Assembly (NCBI RefSeq): GCF_008123425.1
Contig: NZ_VSSS01000017.1
Coordinates: forward strand, 1-64,000
Source: Bradyrhizobium rifense
GTDB lineage: Bacteria; Pseudomonadota; Alphaproteobacteria; Rhizobiales; Xanthobacteraceae
Direction: 5' to 3'
DNA: 64,000 nt
Positions 44,681-54,144 of the stretch are shown here, piece after piece. The position numbers were made by a program, and so were the translations under genes. Positions within the stretch are counted from its first letter, which is position 1. Every line of letters starts with the position of its first letter. Below the pieces are notes generated by a model, which made no database searches, was not told where the DNA came from, and saw nothing but the letters and a program-made list of their open reading frames with translations.

Positions 44681-46091
44681 AAAAATTATCCGGTTTCCTG
44701 ATGGCCGCCGGCGTCGCGCGGACGAGACCGCCTTTCTCCCCGCCGCGCTGGAAGTCATGGAGAGGCCGCCGTCGCCAGTCGGCCGTGCCATCGGCATGAC
44801 CATCATCTTGTTGTTCTGCTCAGCCCTGGCCTGGGCCGCGCTGTGCAGGGTCGACGTGGTTGCAACTGCGCCGGGCAAGATCGTGGTGAATGGCCGAACG
44901 AAGGTGATCCAGCCCGCCGAAACGGGGGTTGTGCGAGCAATTCATGTGCGGGACGGCGCGACGGTGCGGGCCGGCGACGTGCTGATCGAGCTTGATCCGA
45001 CCATCAGTGGTGCTGAGCTTGACCATGTGAAGGCCGACCTCATTGCTGCCCAGCTCGATATCGCGAGGTTGCGGGCGGCGCTGGCGCCGGGCGACCCGAT
45101 CGGAGCCTTCGTCCCGCCGATCGGGGCCGGCCCGCAGGCGATCGAACTCCATCGTCAATTCCTCGCCAGTCAGATGATAGAGCAGGCGACCAAGCTGTCG
45201 GAGCTCGACAGACAGTTGGCGCAGAAGAAGGCGGAGAGCGAGACCATTGGGGCGACGATATCGAAGCTCGATGCAACGATCCCGTTGCTTGAGGAGCGCG
45301 TTAACGTCCGCAAATATCTTTACGACAAAGCAATCGGGTCCAAGATCACCTATCTCACCGAGGCGCAGGATCTGGTCGGTCAGCAGCACGACATTCTCGT
45401 TCAGCAGAGCCGGCTACGCGAGGCCGAGGCGGCGACGGCGACTCTTGCACAGGCCAGGTCCAAGGCGGAAGCTGAGTTCCGCCGAACGCTCTATGATGAC
45501 CTGTCCAAGGCAGAGCAGCGGGCCGCGGGTCTCGCCCAGGACGCGATCAAGGCCGAGCAGAAGGCGAAGCTGCAGATTCTGACGGCGCCTGTCGACGGCG
45601 TGGTGCAGCAATTGGCGGTACACACGATCGGCGGAGTGGTTACGCCGGCACAAACTCTGGCGGCCGTCGTTTCGCTGAATCCGGATTTCGAGATCGAGGC
45701 CATGGTATCCAACCGTGATATCGGCTTTGTCGTTCCCGGGCAGACCGTTGCGATCAAGATCGATACCTTCAATTTCACCCGTTATGGTCTGCTTGATGGG
45801 CGCGTGCTCAGCATTTCACGCGATTCCATCACAAGGGATCGGCGCGAGGATGGGGCGCGAGAGCAACCCGGAGGCGCCGAGACTGCGTCCAGCGAGCCGA
45901 AGGGGCAGGAGCTGATCTACGCGGCCCGCGTCAGCCTCGATCGCACGGCGATGATGATCGAGGGGCGGACCGTCCAACTGTCGCCCGGAATGGCGGTGAC
46001 AGTCGAAATCAAGACCGGTTCGCGACGGATCATCAGCTACCTGCTTTCGCCCCTCACGCGATACAATCAGGAAATGCTGCGGGAGAGATAA
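44667..46091 (+). CDS. Type I secretion membrane fusion protein (HlyD-like)
   Basis: The 474-residue protein has a membrane helix (about residues 45-64, IGMTIILLFCSALAWAALC), the lipoyl-like strand GKIVVNGRTKVIQPAETGVV, a long coiled coil (about 110-320) and the C-terminal elements ILTAPVDGVVQQLAVHTIGG and LSPGMAVTVEIKTGSRRIISYLLSPL, which is the HlyD/RaxA end. I chose ATG 44667 for the standard N-terminus; it overlaps the HlyB-like gene stop by 14 bp, so the pair is translationally coupled. Confidence 0.92.
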   Translation: MTAARKIIRFPDGRRRRADETAFLPAALEVMERPPSPVGRAIGMTIILLFCSALAWAALCRVDVVATAPGKIVVNGRTKVIQPAETGVVRAIHVRDGATVRAGDVLIELDPTISGAELDHVKADLIAAQLDIARLRAALAPGDPIGAFVPPIGAGPQAIELHRQFLASQMIEQATKLSELDRQLAQKKAESETIGATISKLDATIPLLEERVNVRKYLYDKAIGSKITYLTEAQDLVGQQHDILVQQSRLREAEAATATLAQARSKAEAEFRRTLYDDLSKAEQRAAGLAQDAIKAEQKAKLQILTAPVDGVVQQLAVHTIGGVVTPAQTLAAVVSLNPDFEIEAMVSNRDIGFVVPGQTVAIKIDTFNFTRYGLLDGRVLSISRDSITRDRREDGAREQPGGAETASSEPKGQELIYAARVSLDRTAMMIEGRTVQLSPGMAVTVEIKTGSRRIISYLLSPLTRYNQEMLRER

Positions 46092-46196
46092 GGATCAGGC
46101 CGCCGGGCGGATCCGGGCGCAAGCCTGGTTTTGGCGGTGCCGCATCGGCATCCAGGCAAGTAGCTCTGGGCCTCGTAACGATCGCGCCTGGCTGCA

Positions 46197-46853
46197 TTAT
46201 GGGAACAGCGCGATCCGTCCCAAGAGGGAGACGAGCTCCACTTGCCGCCGCGTCTGCGTCTTGACGAAGAGGGATGCGAGATGCGAGCGGATCGTCGCCC
46301 GGCTCAGCCGTTGAGTGCGGGAAATATCCAGCAAATTGCCACCGCGTGCCAATGCGATCGCGAGGTGGGTTTCCGCGGCCGTCAGGCTAAACAGGCGTTG
46401 CAGCGTTCGAGGTGACGGCTCCGGACGGGCATCGAGATCGAGCAGGATGATGGTGTACGTTTCGTCTGGCCAGACATTCGTCATCTGGTTCACGAGGCTC
46501 GTTATGCCTTCGTTGAAGGACGTCGCCAGCCACGACATCGAACCTGGGGGAAGTTCGACGCTCGCCCGCTTTGCGATCTCCCTTACAACGCCGTACAGCG
46601 ATTTCGCCCCCGCCGTGAACTCACTGTAACGCTCCAATATGGCGCGTCCGGTCGGGCTGACCTCGACCACATGGCCGTGTTTAAGCACAACGTGCGCGCA
46701 ACCGACCCGGCCTAGAGCCGCATGCAGCTCGTCGCGCATATCGGACGGAGCATCCTCGGGAAGAGTGGGGGGAACACGGTTGGAGATGTTGAAGATGGTC
46801 TCCTTGGATTGGTAACGCGACGCAACCGAGCTGCTCTGGTTCAAGTTCAGCAT
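46197..46853 (-). CDS. LuxR-family regulator
   Basis: The 218-residue product ends with a LuxR-type helix-turn-helix (FSLTAAETHLAIALARGGNLLDISRTQRLSRATIRSHLASLFVKTQTRRQVELVSLL). Its N-terminal 150 residues have no recognised receiver; a PAS-like fold is possible (HAALGRVGCAHVVLKHGHVVEVSP). Its C-terminus resembles that of the regulator at 11285-12412. It is convergent with the second type I secretion operon and is a candidate regulator of the surface loci. Confidence 0.83.
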   Translation of the reverse strand: MLNLNQSSSVASRYQSKETIFNISNRVPPTLPEDAPSDMRDELHAALGRVGCAHVVLKHGHVVEVSPTGRAILERYSEFTAGAKSLYGVVREIAKRASVELPPGSMSWLATSFNEGITSLVNQMTNVWPDETYTIILLDLDARPEPSPRTLQRLFSLTAAETHLAIALARGGNLLDISRTQRLSRATIRSHLASLFVKTQTRRQVELVSLLGRIALFP

Positions 46854-47099
46854 GATGCCCCGTTCCCCTTTGCCTCAACCAAATGAATGAGTGTCTGATG
46901 ATCATTCTCCAATTCCCGTACGTGTTGTAAACGTTCAATCGGTGGTAGGTGGCCAGCTTTGGGGGTAATCCGGTTGCACTTTTTGACGAAGGCGGCCGAG
47001 GCCGGCCCGGCGTTCCGGACCCGTCGCTTGACAGCTCAGGTCATTGTCGATGGGAGGAGCTCCGCAGGTCGGTAGGCTGTGCCGCTCGAGCCGGTGATC

Positions 47100-48359
47100 T
47101 CAGGAGCCGCCCTGCTGCCGCAACGCGATTTCGATGACGTCACCCGGCTCGAGGTCGAAATCTTCGGATGCCGTGATCTTCTCCCATTGCGGGCCGGACT
47201 TTCGTATGACGGTGACCTGGGGCCGCAGATCACCTGTTCCCGCCGGCAGTGCTGCGCTGCCGCTTACCGGCTGCAACTTCTGCCCCACCGATCGCATCTT
47301 TATGCGCAGGTCCGTCATATGAACGTTTGAGTCTCGTAGCTCACGAAGCAGGGTCACGGTACGCAGGCTTGCCACGCGATCGATCTGGCGGGCAGAGTCC
47401 TCGCGCTGGCGCTGAAGGCGCATGAGCTCCACCGTGGTTTGCAGCCGTCGGGTCGAGGAAAGCAAAAGGGCGCGACGACTTTCGGTCACGCGCGGGCTCG
47501 GCAGGGAGCCGGAACCGAACAGCTTGATCACGCGATCGAGCTCTTCTTCATCGGCCTGTACGCCTTTCTCTTCTCCCTCCTGTTGCTTGCTGAGGGTGAC
47601 GAATTGTGCGTCCGCTTGCTTAACCGCGTCCTCCAGAAATCGACGCTCCTTGCGGTAGTCGGTCTGCGCGGTTTTCAGCGACTCTGCCTCGGCTTGCACA
47701 ATCGGAGCTATGGCAGATGCCGGCAGGGATATGTCCTGGGGCGTGGTCTGATCGAATGCGTCCTTGTTCGCCAGTTCAGCATCGATGCGAAGGACGTGGA
47801 AATACTCCTTCACGTACTCGGTGGAGAACGACTGGTAGTCGCGCAGAAGATCCGCCGGATCATTGGTGCCCGGCTGGTTCCGGGAGCGCAACAGGCTATA
47901 CCCGCCGGAAACGGCGACGGCCTGGCGTACGGTCATCGATGACCTGTACGCCAATTGTCCGGGCGTGAGAACGTCGCCGGTCACGTAGATCGGTCGATAC
48001 TCCACCACGCTCGCGATGACGTCTCCGGGCACGACGACGATCGCTTGCTCCCGTCCGTCGGGCAGACGTTGCCGCAGGATCCTCGATTGCAGCAGCGTCT
48101 CCATCCGGCTCTGCAACTCGGCGGTGGTCATGCCGGCGACCTCGACAGTGCCGATTCCAGGAATGGCGATCGTGCCGTCGATCTGGATTTGCGCCTTGTG
48201 GCGTTGCTCGGACGCACCGCCGATCGATACTTCCACGGTATCACCTGCCGCGAGGCGATACTGTGCAGCGAAGCACGCATTGCTGACCAACAGAGCCATC
48301 GCCGTCGCGCAGGCAAGTGAGATGTGGGTGAACGTATTCCGGGGCCTGGTGCGATCCAT
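47100..48359 (-). CDS. Wza/ExoF-like polysaccharide export protein
   Basis: The 419-residue protein has a signal peptide (cleavage near NACFAAQ). The polysaccharide export domain follows: YRLAAGDTVEVSIGG, IDGTIAIPGIGTVEVAGMTTAEL and YRPIYVTGDVLTPGQLAYRSSMTVRQAVAVSGGYSLL (SLBB-like). A coiled-coil region (about 210-350) is followed by a short beta-like C-terminus (DFDLEPGDVIEIALRQQGGS). This is the ExoF-type arrangement of rhizobia. It is the last gene of the minus-strand group that includes the sugar-transferase and dehydratase genes. Confidence 0.87.
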   Translation of the reverse strand: MDRTRPRNTFTHISLACATAMALLVSNACFAAQYRLAAGDTVEVSIGGASEQRHKAQIQIDGTIAIPGIGTVEVAGMTTAELQSRMETLLQSRILRQRLPDGREQAIVVVPGDVIASVVEYRPIYVTGDVLTPGQLAYRSSMTVRQAVAVSGGYSLLRSRNQPGTNDPADLLRDYQSFSTEYVKEYFHVLRIDAELANKDAFDQTTPQDISLPASAIAPIVQAEAESLKTAQTDYRKERRFLEDAVKQADAQFVTLSKQQEGEEKGVQADEEELDRVIKLFGSGSLPSPRVTESRRALLLSSTRRLQTTVELMRLQRQREDSARQIDRVASLRTVTLLRELRDSNVHMTDLRIKMRSVGQKLQPVSGSAALPAGTGDLRPQVTVIRKSGPQWEKITASEDFDLEPGDVIEIALRQQGGS

Positions 48360-48499
48360 GGCGATCTCCCTGCATTATCTGGCCACGCCCGGCACGGCGC
48401 GGCTCTCATTCCGGGAAAAGCGAGCCGTTGGCGATCGCGACGGCACCTTGGCTCCGCGAACGACATGTCCCGGAATACGCCGATGATCAAGCGATCTCG

Positions 48500-49507
48500 T
48501 CATGTAATGAAATCCGCTTGCCGTCGGACTTGCTTGGCGGAGAGGCGAGCTCGCCACCAATTGACGGTGCGTTCCAGGCCATCGCGGAGCGTCACCTTCG
48601 GCGTCCACCCGGTCGCCCGCACGAACCGGGTCGAGTCGGCAAGGAGCGCGCGCACCTCCGAGTTCGTCGGCCGCAAGCGCTTTGCGTCGTGTTCGATCGG
48701 TTTGCGACTGGACGTCAGCTCGAGAATGACATCAATCAGCTCGCCGATGGAGATGGCGCGCTGACTGCCGGCGTTGTAGGCATGGCCATATTCGAGATCA
48801 TCCACGAGCCCGGCCGCCATGAATGCCGCCGCGGTATCCGTGACAAATGTCAGATCACGTACAGGCGTGGTATCGCCGACCATGATCGCGCGGCAGTCGG
48901 GGTCGAGCGCCTGCCGGATGATTGTGCCAATGATCGCGCGCTCGCTCTGCCGGGGTCCGAACGTGTTGAATGGCCTGAGGATCACGACGGGAAGGCCAAA
49001 CGAGCGCGCGAAGGCCTCCGCCATCATGTCCGCGCCGATCTTTGAAGCAGAGTAGGGCGATTGCCCCTGTAGTGGATGCGACTCGTCGATCGGCATTGTG
49101 AGCGCCGTACCGTAGACCTCGCTCGTCGAGGTCACGACCACCCGCTCGGTGCCGTGTTGCCGGGCCGCCTCGAGGACATTCAACGTTCCGAGGACGTTGG
49201 TCTCCACATAGGATTGCGGCGCGACATAGGAGTAAGGGATGGCGATCAGTGCCGCGAGATGAAAGACGTAATTCTGACCCTGGACGATGCGGCCGACAAA
49301 GGCCGCGTCGCGAATGTCCCCGCGCACCAGGTTGACCGCCTGTCGGGTCGACTGCGGGATATCGTCGAGCCAGCCATGGCTGTCGAAAGAGTTGTATTGC
49401 GCCAACGCGGTCACGGAGGCTCCTGCCGAAACGAGCGCCTCCGTCAGATGCGAGCCGATGAAGCCGTCGGCTCCCGTCACGAGAATCTTCGCCCCTTTGT
49501 AAGTCAT
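48500..49507 (-). CDS. NAD-dependent sugar epimerase/dehydratase
   Basis: The 335-residue protein has the extended short-chain dehydrogenase pattern: GADGFIGSHLTEAL (Rossmann GxxGxxG), TSTSEVYGTALTMPIDE, YSASKIGADMM (YxxxK) and RPFNTFGPRQ. The stretch ALAQYNSFDSHGWLD is typical of NDP-sugar 4,6-dehydratases of the LegB/GDP-mannose-dehydratase type. It probably makes a 4-keto-6-deoxy sugar used by the adjacent aminotransferase. The four genes 52142 to 48500 are closely spaced on the minus strand. Confidence 0.87.
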   Translation of the reverse strand: MTYKGAKILVTGADGFIGSHLTEALVSAGASVTALAQYNSFDSHGWLDDIPQSTRQAVNLVRGDIRDAAFVGRIVQGQNYVFHLAALIAIPYSYVAPQSYVETNVLGTLNVLEAARQHGTERVVVTSTSEVYGTALTMPIDESHPLQGQSPYSASKIGADMMAEAFARSFGLPVVILRPFNTFGPRQSERAIIGTIIRQALDPDCRAIMVGDTTPVRDLTFVTDTAAAFMAAGLVDDLEYGHAYNAGSQRAISIGELIDVILELTSSRKPIEHDAKRLRPTNSEVRALLADSTRFVRATGWTPKVTLRDGLERTVNWWRARLSAKQVRRQADFIT

Positions 49508-49530
49508 CGTCGTCGCTCTCTCTCACTCTG

Positions 49531-50217
49531 TCATTTTGATCGATGCTTCCGCCTCAACGCGGTCCAGCATTCCACTGCGATGATGTGCGCGGCGCGGGCG
49601 ATCCAGCCGAAATCGGATGCGAGAGTTCGGCGCGGAAAATAGGCCAGATCGATCCTCGCCTTGGCCGGAAACAGGACCTCCCGATAAAAGTCCGCCGCGG
49701 GCGCGTCAGTCGGATACAAGCGGCTTTCGTGTCGGAACAGGACCTGACACGGTCCAAAGACGCCTGGCTTATGTTCAAGCACTCTTTCGAAGCCGTCGCG
49801 GTAGCAGTCCGAGAAGCTGAGAGACTCCGGCCGGGGTCCAACCAGAGACATGTCGCCGCGCAGGACGTTCCATAGTTGCGGCAGCTCGTCGAGCTTGGTC
49901 GCGGCGAGCAATCGGCCGACGGTCGTCATGCGTTCATCGGATACCAGCGTCAGAGGAGAGCCGTCGTTGCCGCAGTTCGGCCAGAACTTGCGGAACTTGT
50001 ACATCCGAAATGGCTCGCCGCGCTGTCCCAGGCGCAGCTGCGAGAACAGGATGGGCCGGCCGCTTTCGAGCCAGATCACAAGCGCGACAATGACGAAGAC
50101 AGGCGAAAGGAGTGTCATCGCGAGGCCGACGCAGAGTATGTCGATCGCTCGCCGAACGTCCAAATGAGAGGAGCGAGACTGAGCCGCGTATCCGCTCGCC
50201 GTCTCGGGCACCGTCAT
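49531..50217 (-). CDS. Initiating sugar transferase (bacterial sugar transferase family)
   Basis: The 228-residue protein has one N-terminal helix (RAIDILCVGLAMTLLSPVFVIVALVI) and the family core: GRPILFSQLRLGQRGEPFRMYKFRKF, TKLDELPQLWNVLRGDMSLVGPRPE (about residues 112-136) and a C-terminal extension. Such enzymes attach the first sugar phosphate to undecaprenyl phosphate. Its ATG overlaps the aminotransferase stop (ATGA). It is the only obvious initiating enzyme here, so it may serve both polysaccharide groups. Confidence 0.9.
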   Translation of the reverse strand: MTVPETASGYAAQSRSSHLDVRRAIDILCVGLAMTLLSPVFVIVALVIWLESGRPILFSQLRLGQRGEPFRMYKFRKFWPNCGNDGSPLTLVSDERMTTVGRLLAATKLDELPQLWNVLRGDMSLVGPRPESLSFSDCYRDGFERVLEHKPGVFGPCQVLFRHESRLYPTDAPAADFYREVLFPAKARIDLAYFPRRTLASDFGWIARAAHIIAVECWTALRRKHRSK

Positions 50218-51350
50218 GCGACTGCCCCCATCGGGTAGTCGGCGGCGAGTGCGGCCGCCAGCGCATCCACGACCTTGTCGACGTCTAATGTCGACATTTT
50301 GGGATGCAGAGGCAGCGTAAGCTCGCGGCGAGCAAAATCCTCCGTGCGCGGGAGGGCCAACTCCGGGTAGAGATCCCTGTAGAATGTCAGGCGATGGACG
50401 GGCGGATAGTGAACCGTGGTCTGAACGCCGCGCTTACGAAGGCGATCGATGATGCGCTGGCGGCTCGTTGCCGGTGGCAGCACGATGGGTAGCAAATGGT
50501 GGGTCGAGGGCCAGGGAGCCTCAAATGGCACCATCACCGACGGGCAGAGCTCCGCGATGAGCTCGCGGTAAGTGGCCGACAGCCGCCGTCTGCTATCGTT
50601 CCATTCCGGCAGCTTCTTCAGCTGCACGAGACCGAGCGCGGCTCGCAGTTCGTCCATCCGGTAGTTGAAGCCGAGGATCGTCACGTCGTAATCCGGACGG
50701 CGGCTGGTGAGCCGTTGTCGCGCACCACTCGTCATCCCGTGAGCGCGGGCCTGCCGGATGGTTTCGCGCAAGGTACGGCTGCGCGCAATGATCGCGCCCC
50801 CCTCTGCGGTGGTCATGTTCTTGTTTCCGTAGAAACTGAATGCTGCGGCTTCGCCATAGCTGCCGACCTCGGGCAGTCCGGGCGCGTGAGCTGCGTCCTC
50901 GATCAAGAGCAGGCCCTTTCGGCGGGCAAAGGATTGCCAGGCGTCGCGGTGGGCAAGGTAGCCGGCAAAATGCACCAGGATAATGGCCTTGGTCCTCGAC
51001 GTGCACTTCGATTCTGCGTCGTCCAGCGACATCAACGGAACGTCCGCAGATCCGATATCGACGAAGACCGGTCGGGCGCCGACATAGAGAACGCTGTTGG
51101 CGGTCGCGACGAAGGTCAGCGACGGAACAAGGACCTCGTCTCCCGGGCCAATGCCGAGGGCATGCAAGATGAGGTGGAGAGCCGCCGTGCAGGAGCCGAC
51201 AGCGACCGAGTCCTCGGCCTCGTGCAAGCGGGCGAACGCCTGCTCGAACTCGCGAACGCGATCCCCCATGGTGACCCAGCCGCTTTCAATGACAGCGGCG
51301 AGAGCTGCCTTTTCCTCGTCTCCCAGGACGGGCTCTGATACCAAAAGCAT
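50214..51350 (-). CDS. DegT/DnrJ/EryC1 family aminotransferase
   Basis: The 378-residue protein has the family pattern: VGSCTAALHLILHALGIGPGDEVLVPSLTFVATANSVLY, LLIEDAAHAPG (the Asp that pairs with pyridine nitrogen), AAFSFYGNKNMTTAEGGAI (PLP Lys in NKNM) and LGFNYRMDELRAALGLVQLK. It uses pyridoxal phosphate to add an amino group to a keto-sugar nucleotide. The adjacent dehydratase would supply the substrate. The neighbour upstream is the nucleotidyltransferase, 72 bp away. Confidence 0.92.
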   Translation of the reverse strand: MLLVSEPVLGDEEKAALAAVIESGWVTMGDRVREFEQAFARLHEAEDSVAVGSCTAALHLILHALGIGPGDEVLVPSLTFVATANSVLYVGARPVFVDIGSADVPLMSLDDAESKCTSRTKAIILVHFAGYLAHRDAWQSFARRKGLLLIEDAAHAPGLPEVGSYGEAAAFSFYGNKNMTTAEGGAIIARSRTLRETIRQARAHGMTSGARQRLTSRRPDYDVTILGFNYRMDELRAALGLVQLKKLPEWNDSRRRLSATYRELIAELCPSVMVPFEAPWPSTHHLLPIVLPPATSRQRIIDRLRKRGVQTTVHYPPVHRLTFYRDLYPELALPRTEDFARRELTLPLHPKMSTLDVDKVVDALAAALAADYPMGAVA

Positions 51351-51422
51351 GTGATCGTCTCCAATCTGATGAGTGAGTTGACGCGGTGAACGCGATCCTT
51401 GCGGTCACCGCGAAAGGTCGCA

Positions 51423-52142
51423 TCAGGCGGCGACGGAGCTGGCGAACACCGGTGATTGTTCGTCCCAAGCGACGTCCTGTGCCTTCAGGAAGTCCTCGAC
51501 GCGGCCAATGTCGAGCCAGAGGCCGCTGTGCTTGAACACGTTCACCGGTACTTCGTCGTCGAGCATCTGGAACATCAGATCGTCGAAGCCGAAGGGAACG
51601 CCGGATGGGATCCGTTCGAGGACGCACGGATCTATGCAGTAGATGCCCATGCTAACGAGATGCGAGAGTTCGGGCTTTTCACGGAAACCAGTCACCCGTT
51701 CGTCCACTTCGTCGATCACGCCGAAGTCCATCTTGGTCGGGCGAATTGCGGTGGCGATCGTGAGCTTCGAGTTGCGGCGACGATGGCTGCCCACGAACTG
51801 ATTCAGATTCAGATCCGTCAGCACGTCGCCGTTGAGGACCAGAAACGGCTCGTCGAGTTGGTCGCGCAGCAGCGACAGCGGGCCAATGGTTCCGAGCGGC
51901 TCCATTTCCTGCGTGTAGTTGATGCGCATATTCCACTGCTCGCCGTCCCCGCAGACGCTGCGAATGAGATGGCCAAGATATCCGGTGGTGACGTAGACTT
52001 CCCTGATTCCGTTCCGCCTGAGCCATTTGAGGACGAGCTCGAGGACGGGACGCGCGCCGATCGGCATAAGTGGTTTCGGCAAAATTGACGTGTGGGGCCG
52101 TAAGCGCGTTCCTTTGCCGCCGCATTGAATAACCGCTTTCAT
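51423..52142 (-). CDS. Sugar-phosphate nucleotidyltransferase
   Basis: The 239-residue protein begins MKAVIQCGGKGTRLRPHT, the GxGTRxxP nucleotide-binding motif, with KPLMPIGARPVLE, FLVLNGDVLTDLN and DIGRVEDF. It activates a sugar-1-phosphate to an NDP-sugar for the following dehydratase and aminotransferase. It heads the minus-strand group 52142 to 47100. The product cannot be assigned to a specific sugar. Confidence 0.9.
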   Translation of the reverse strand: MKAVIQCGGKGTRLRPHTSILPKPLMPIGARPVLELVLKWLRRNGIREVYVTTGYLGHLIRSVCGDGEQWNMRINYTQEMEPLGTIGPLSLLRDQLDEPFLVLNGDVLTDLNLNQFVGSHRRRNSKLTIATAIRPTKMDFGVIDEVDERVTGFREKPELSHLVSMGIYCIDPCVLERIPSGVPFGFDDLMFQMLDDEVPVNVFKHSGLWLDIGRVEDFLKAQDVAWDEQSPVFASSVAA

Positions 52143-52590
52143 CTAAGCCTCCGTATGGTGAGAGCTCGCAATCGCTCAACAAGTATGCACTTTCGCTCGT
52201 GAAGTCCGATCTCAGCATGCTGGTCGCGGTTCGAGCGTTGCAGAAACGTACGCGCAATGTTTTGGCCCGTCTTCGTACGTTTGCATGAGACGATTGAGTC
52301 GGACTGAGCCGGTTCACCTCCATCGCAGTCGAATGTCGAACGTCGCAGCAGGTGCGAGAGTGAACGATGCGGCGCCGCGCAGGCCCGCGCTACGCGCGCA
52401 AATCAAGCGATAATCATTGATAATCGCGCGGAAAAGCAGCTGAAATAGGCGCGAAAAGACATACGCCACAGCAGCCAGGCTGCTGTGGCGTATGTGGAGG
52501 TTCGCAAGCTGATCGACGGTTTGCCTGCCGTGGGATTAGTCCGTTATCGCTCGGTGTTTGCGACGAGGCGACGGCGCGGACTAATCCTTG
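52143..52590. other. Gap between nucleotidyltransferase and response-regulator genes
   Basis: This 448 bp stretch contains the hairpin at 52460-52494 and probably the promoter for the nucleotidyltransferase group. No gene was seen. Confidence 0.55.
52460..52494. terminator. Perfect 16-base-arm hairpin
   Basis: CATACGCCACAGCAGC and GCTGCTGTGGCGTATG are perfect inverted copies around CAG. It lies about 97 bases after the stop of the 52591-53397 gene, which reads toward it. It starts with CATACG like the hairpin at 23936. Confidence 0.65.
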
Positions 52591-53397
52591 TTAGCCGATT
52601 TCATCGGCGGCGGAATTCCGACTCGCATGACTTCGCAGATCGGTTCGCAAGGCGATCAGGCCTGCGGGCTGGGAAATCATCGCGGGCAGGGTGTTGCCAT
52701 TTGCGGCGTGCACCAGGGGCCCGTTGTTCATTCCCCAGATCGCTGCTTGTGTCCGGTTCTGGACCCGGATCTTGCGCAGGATCGCCTTGACGTGGACTTT
52801 CACGGTCGCCTCTGCGATGTCGATCTTTCGGGCGATGCACTTGTTGGAATTGCCCTCGATCAAACACGACAGGATTGCCTTCTCGCGGGGAGAAAGATGC
52901 GGCGCAAGTGGTGCCTGCGCTGCGGTCACGATGTCGTGCACCTCGTCGCCGATTGGCGCAGCTTCGCGTTCATGATTGCCGTCAAGGGCGAATTCCAGAA
53001 ATGCTGGTGGAAAGACCGTCTCTCCCATCGTCACGAGTTCGATGGATTTGACGAATGCATCACAAGAATTGACGTTGACGAAATAGCCGCTGGCGCCGGC
53101 CCGATACGCCACGACGAGTTCGTCGTGGCGATAGTGGTCGGAGACGATCGCTATCCGTGCGCCAGGGCAACGGCCTTTGACGCAACGCATCTGATCCAGT
53201 GCGACATCGAAGCTGTCGCCGTTGTGGATGATGAGAAACAGCAATTGCTGTGTCTGGAGTGCGTTTGGCAATTCATCCGCACTCAAAGCTGATAGCATTA
53301 TCCGGAAATTAGCTGCATGTAGTATTCGCGAAATTCCCTCTCTAACCAGAATGCTCTTTCCAATAAGGACGATTTCACAAGATTGCCGCCTCCGCAT
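52591..53397 (-). CDS. NarL/LuxR-type regulator with degenerate receiver
   Basis: The 268-residue protein has a receiver-like N-terminal domain (about 8-125) and a LuxR-type helix-turn-helix (APHLSPREKAILSCLIEGNSNKCIARKIDIAEATVKVHVKAILRKIRVQNRTQAAIW). The receiver appears degenerate: the acidic pair position reads LIGKS, the phospho-Asp region reads LIIHNGDS, and the conserved Lys region reads YFVNVNS. So it may work without phosphorylation. It is divergent from the response regulator gene at 54145 across a low-GC gap. Confidence 0.85.
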   Translation of the reverse strand: MRRRQSCEIVLIGKSILVREGISRILHAANFRIMLSALSADELPNALQTQQLLFLIIHNGDSFDVALDQMRCVKGRCPGARIAIVSDHYRHDELVVAYRAGASGYFVNVNSCDAFVKSIELVTMGETVFPPAFLEFALDGNHEREAAPIGDEVHDIVTAAQAPLAPHLSPREKAILSCLIEGNSNKCIARKIDIAEATVKVHVKAILRKIRVQNRTQAAIWGMNNGPLVHAANGNTLPAMISQPAGLIALRTDLRSHASRNSAADEIG

Positions 53398-54144
53398 TTT
53401 ACCCTCCGCGACATACGCAATGATACGACTGCAATGAAAAATTTAGGAGTTAAACAATTTACGCCGGTCTCTCCGGCCTGCTGTTGCAGCAGGTCGTTCA
53501 GTTGATCGCTTTTCTTGTTCCGTTCGACGTACCGCTTTCGCGCGCTATTTAGCCTTCGTCATCGACGGTAGTTTGGGGCCCTCCAAATTTGTTAAACTTT
53601 TGTGAAGGTTAGATGCGAATTGCCGATTGCCATATATATCCTTGGTTATAGGTGCGGCTGAGGAAACTACGGGGCTCTCGCAGCACAACTAACGCAATCT
53701 GCGGATGAGCCGGGGAGGATATGTTCCTGAACATTGCGAGCCTTCCGAAGCCGGTTGCCCGCTGACGCCGCATCCTATGATTGTGCAACCTAAGGGCGCT
53801 AACAAGTGTTATTCTATCAAAGATAGACAAATGGCGGAGCTTCTGAATGATCGTTGGAGCGCGTGTTCGTCGCCATCTCGCAGCGCGGCGATCGGTCACC
53901 GCAATCTTGCGGGGGTGCAGTTCGGCGCGGCGATTGTAATTCTGTCGTAAGCTATGGCGTGCGAATCACGGGATGTAGAGCGCGAGCGTGTTAATTCATA
54001 GGTTCATTAATTTCAGCGTACTGCTTTGTGGGGTCGAGATTTCTTGAATTTTCGCAAATGTGATATTCTGATCGGCATCGAGATGAACAGCGATACCTGG
54101 GGCGGGGTGTTGACGTCGGGGGGCTACCAATTATGGAGCGCCCA
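53398..54144. other. Low-GC divergent gap between two LuxR-type genes
   Basis: This 747 bp gap is clearly AT-richer than the rest of the window. Short frames on both strands lack ribosome sites and known domains. It may hold promoters and regulatory sites for both flanking regulators, or a small RNA. I cannot point to a specific site. Confidence 0.5.

Noticed and set aside
53609..53950. Short frames in the low-GC gap before the response regulator
   Set aside because: They have no ribosome site, overlap each other on opposite strands and show no coding pattern.
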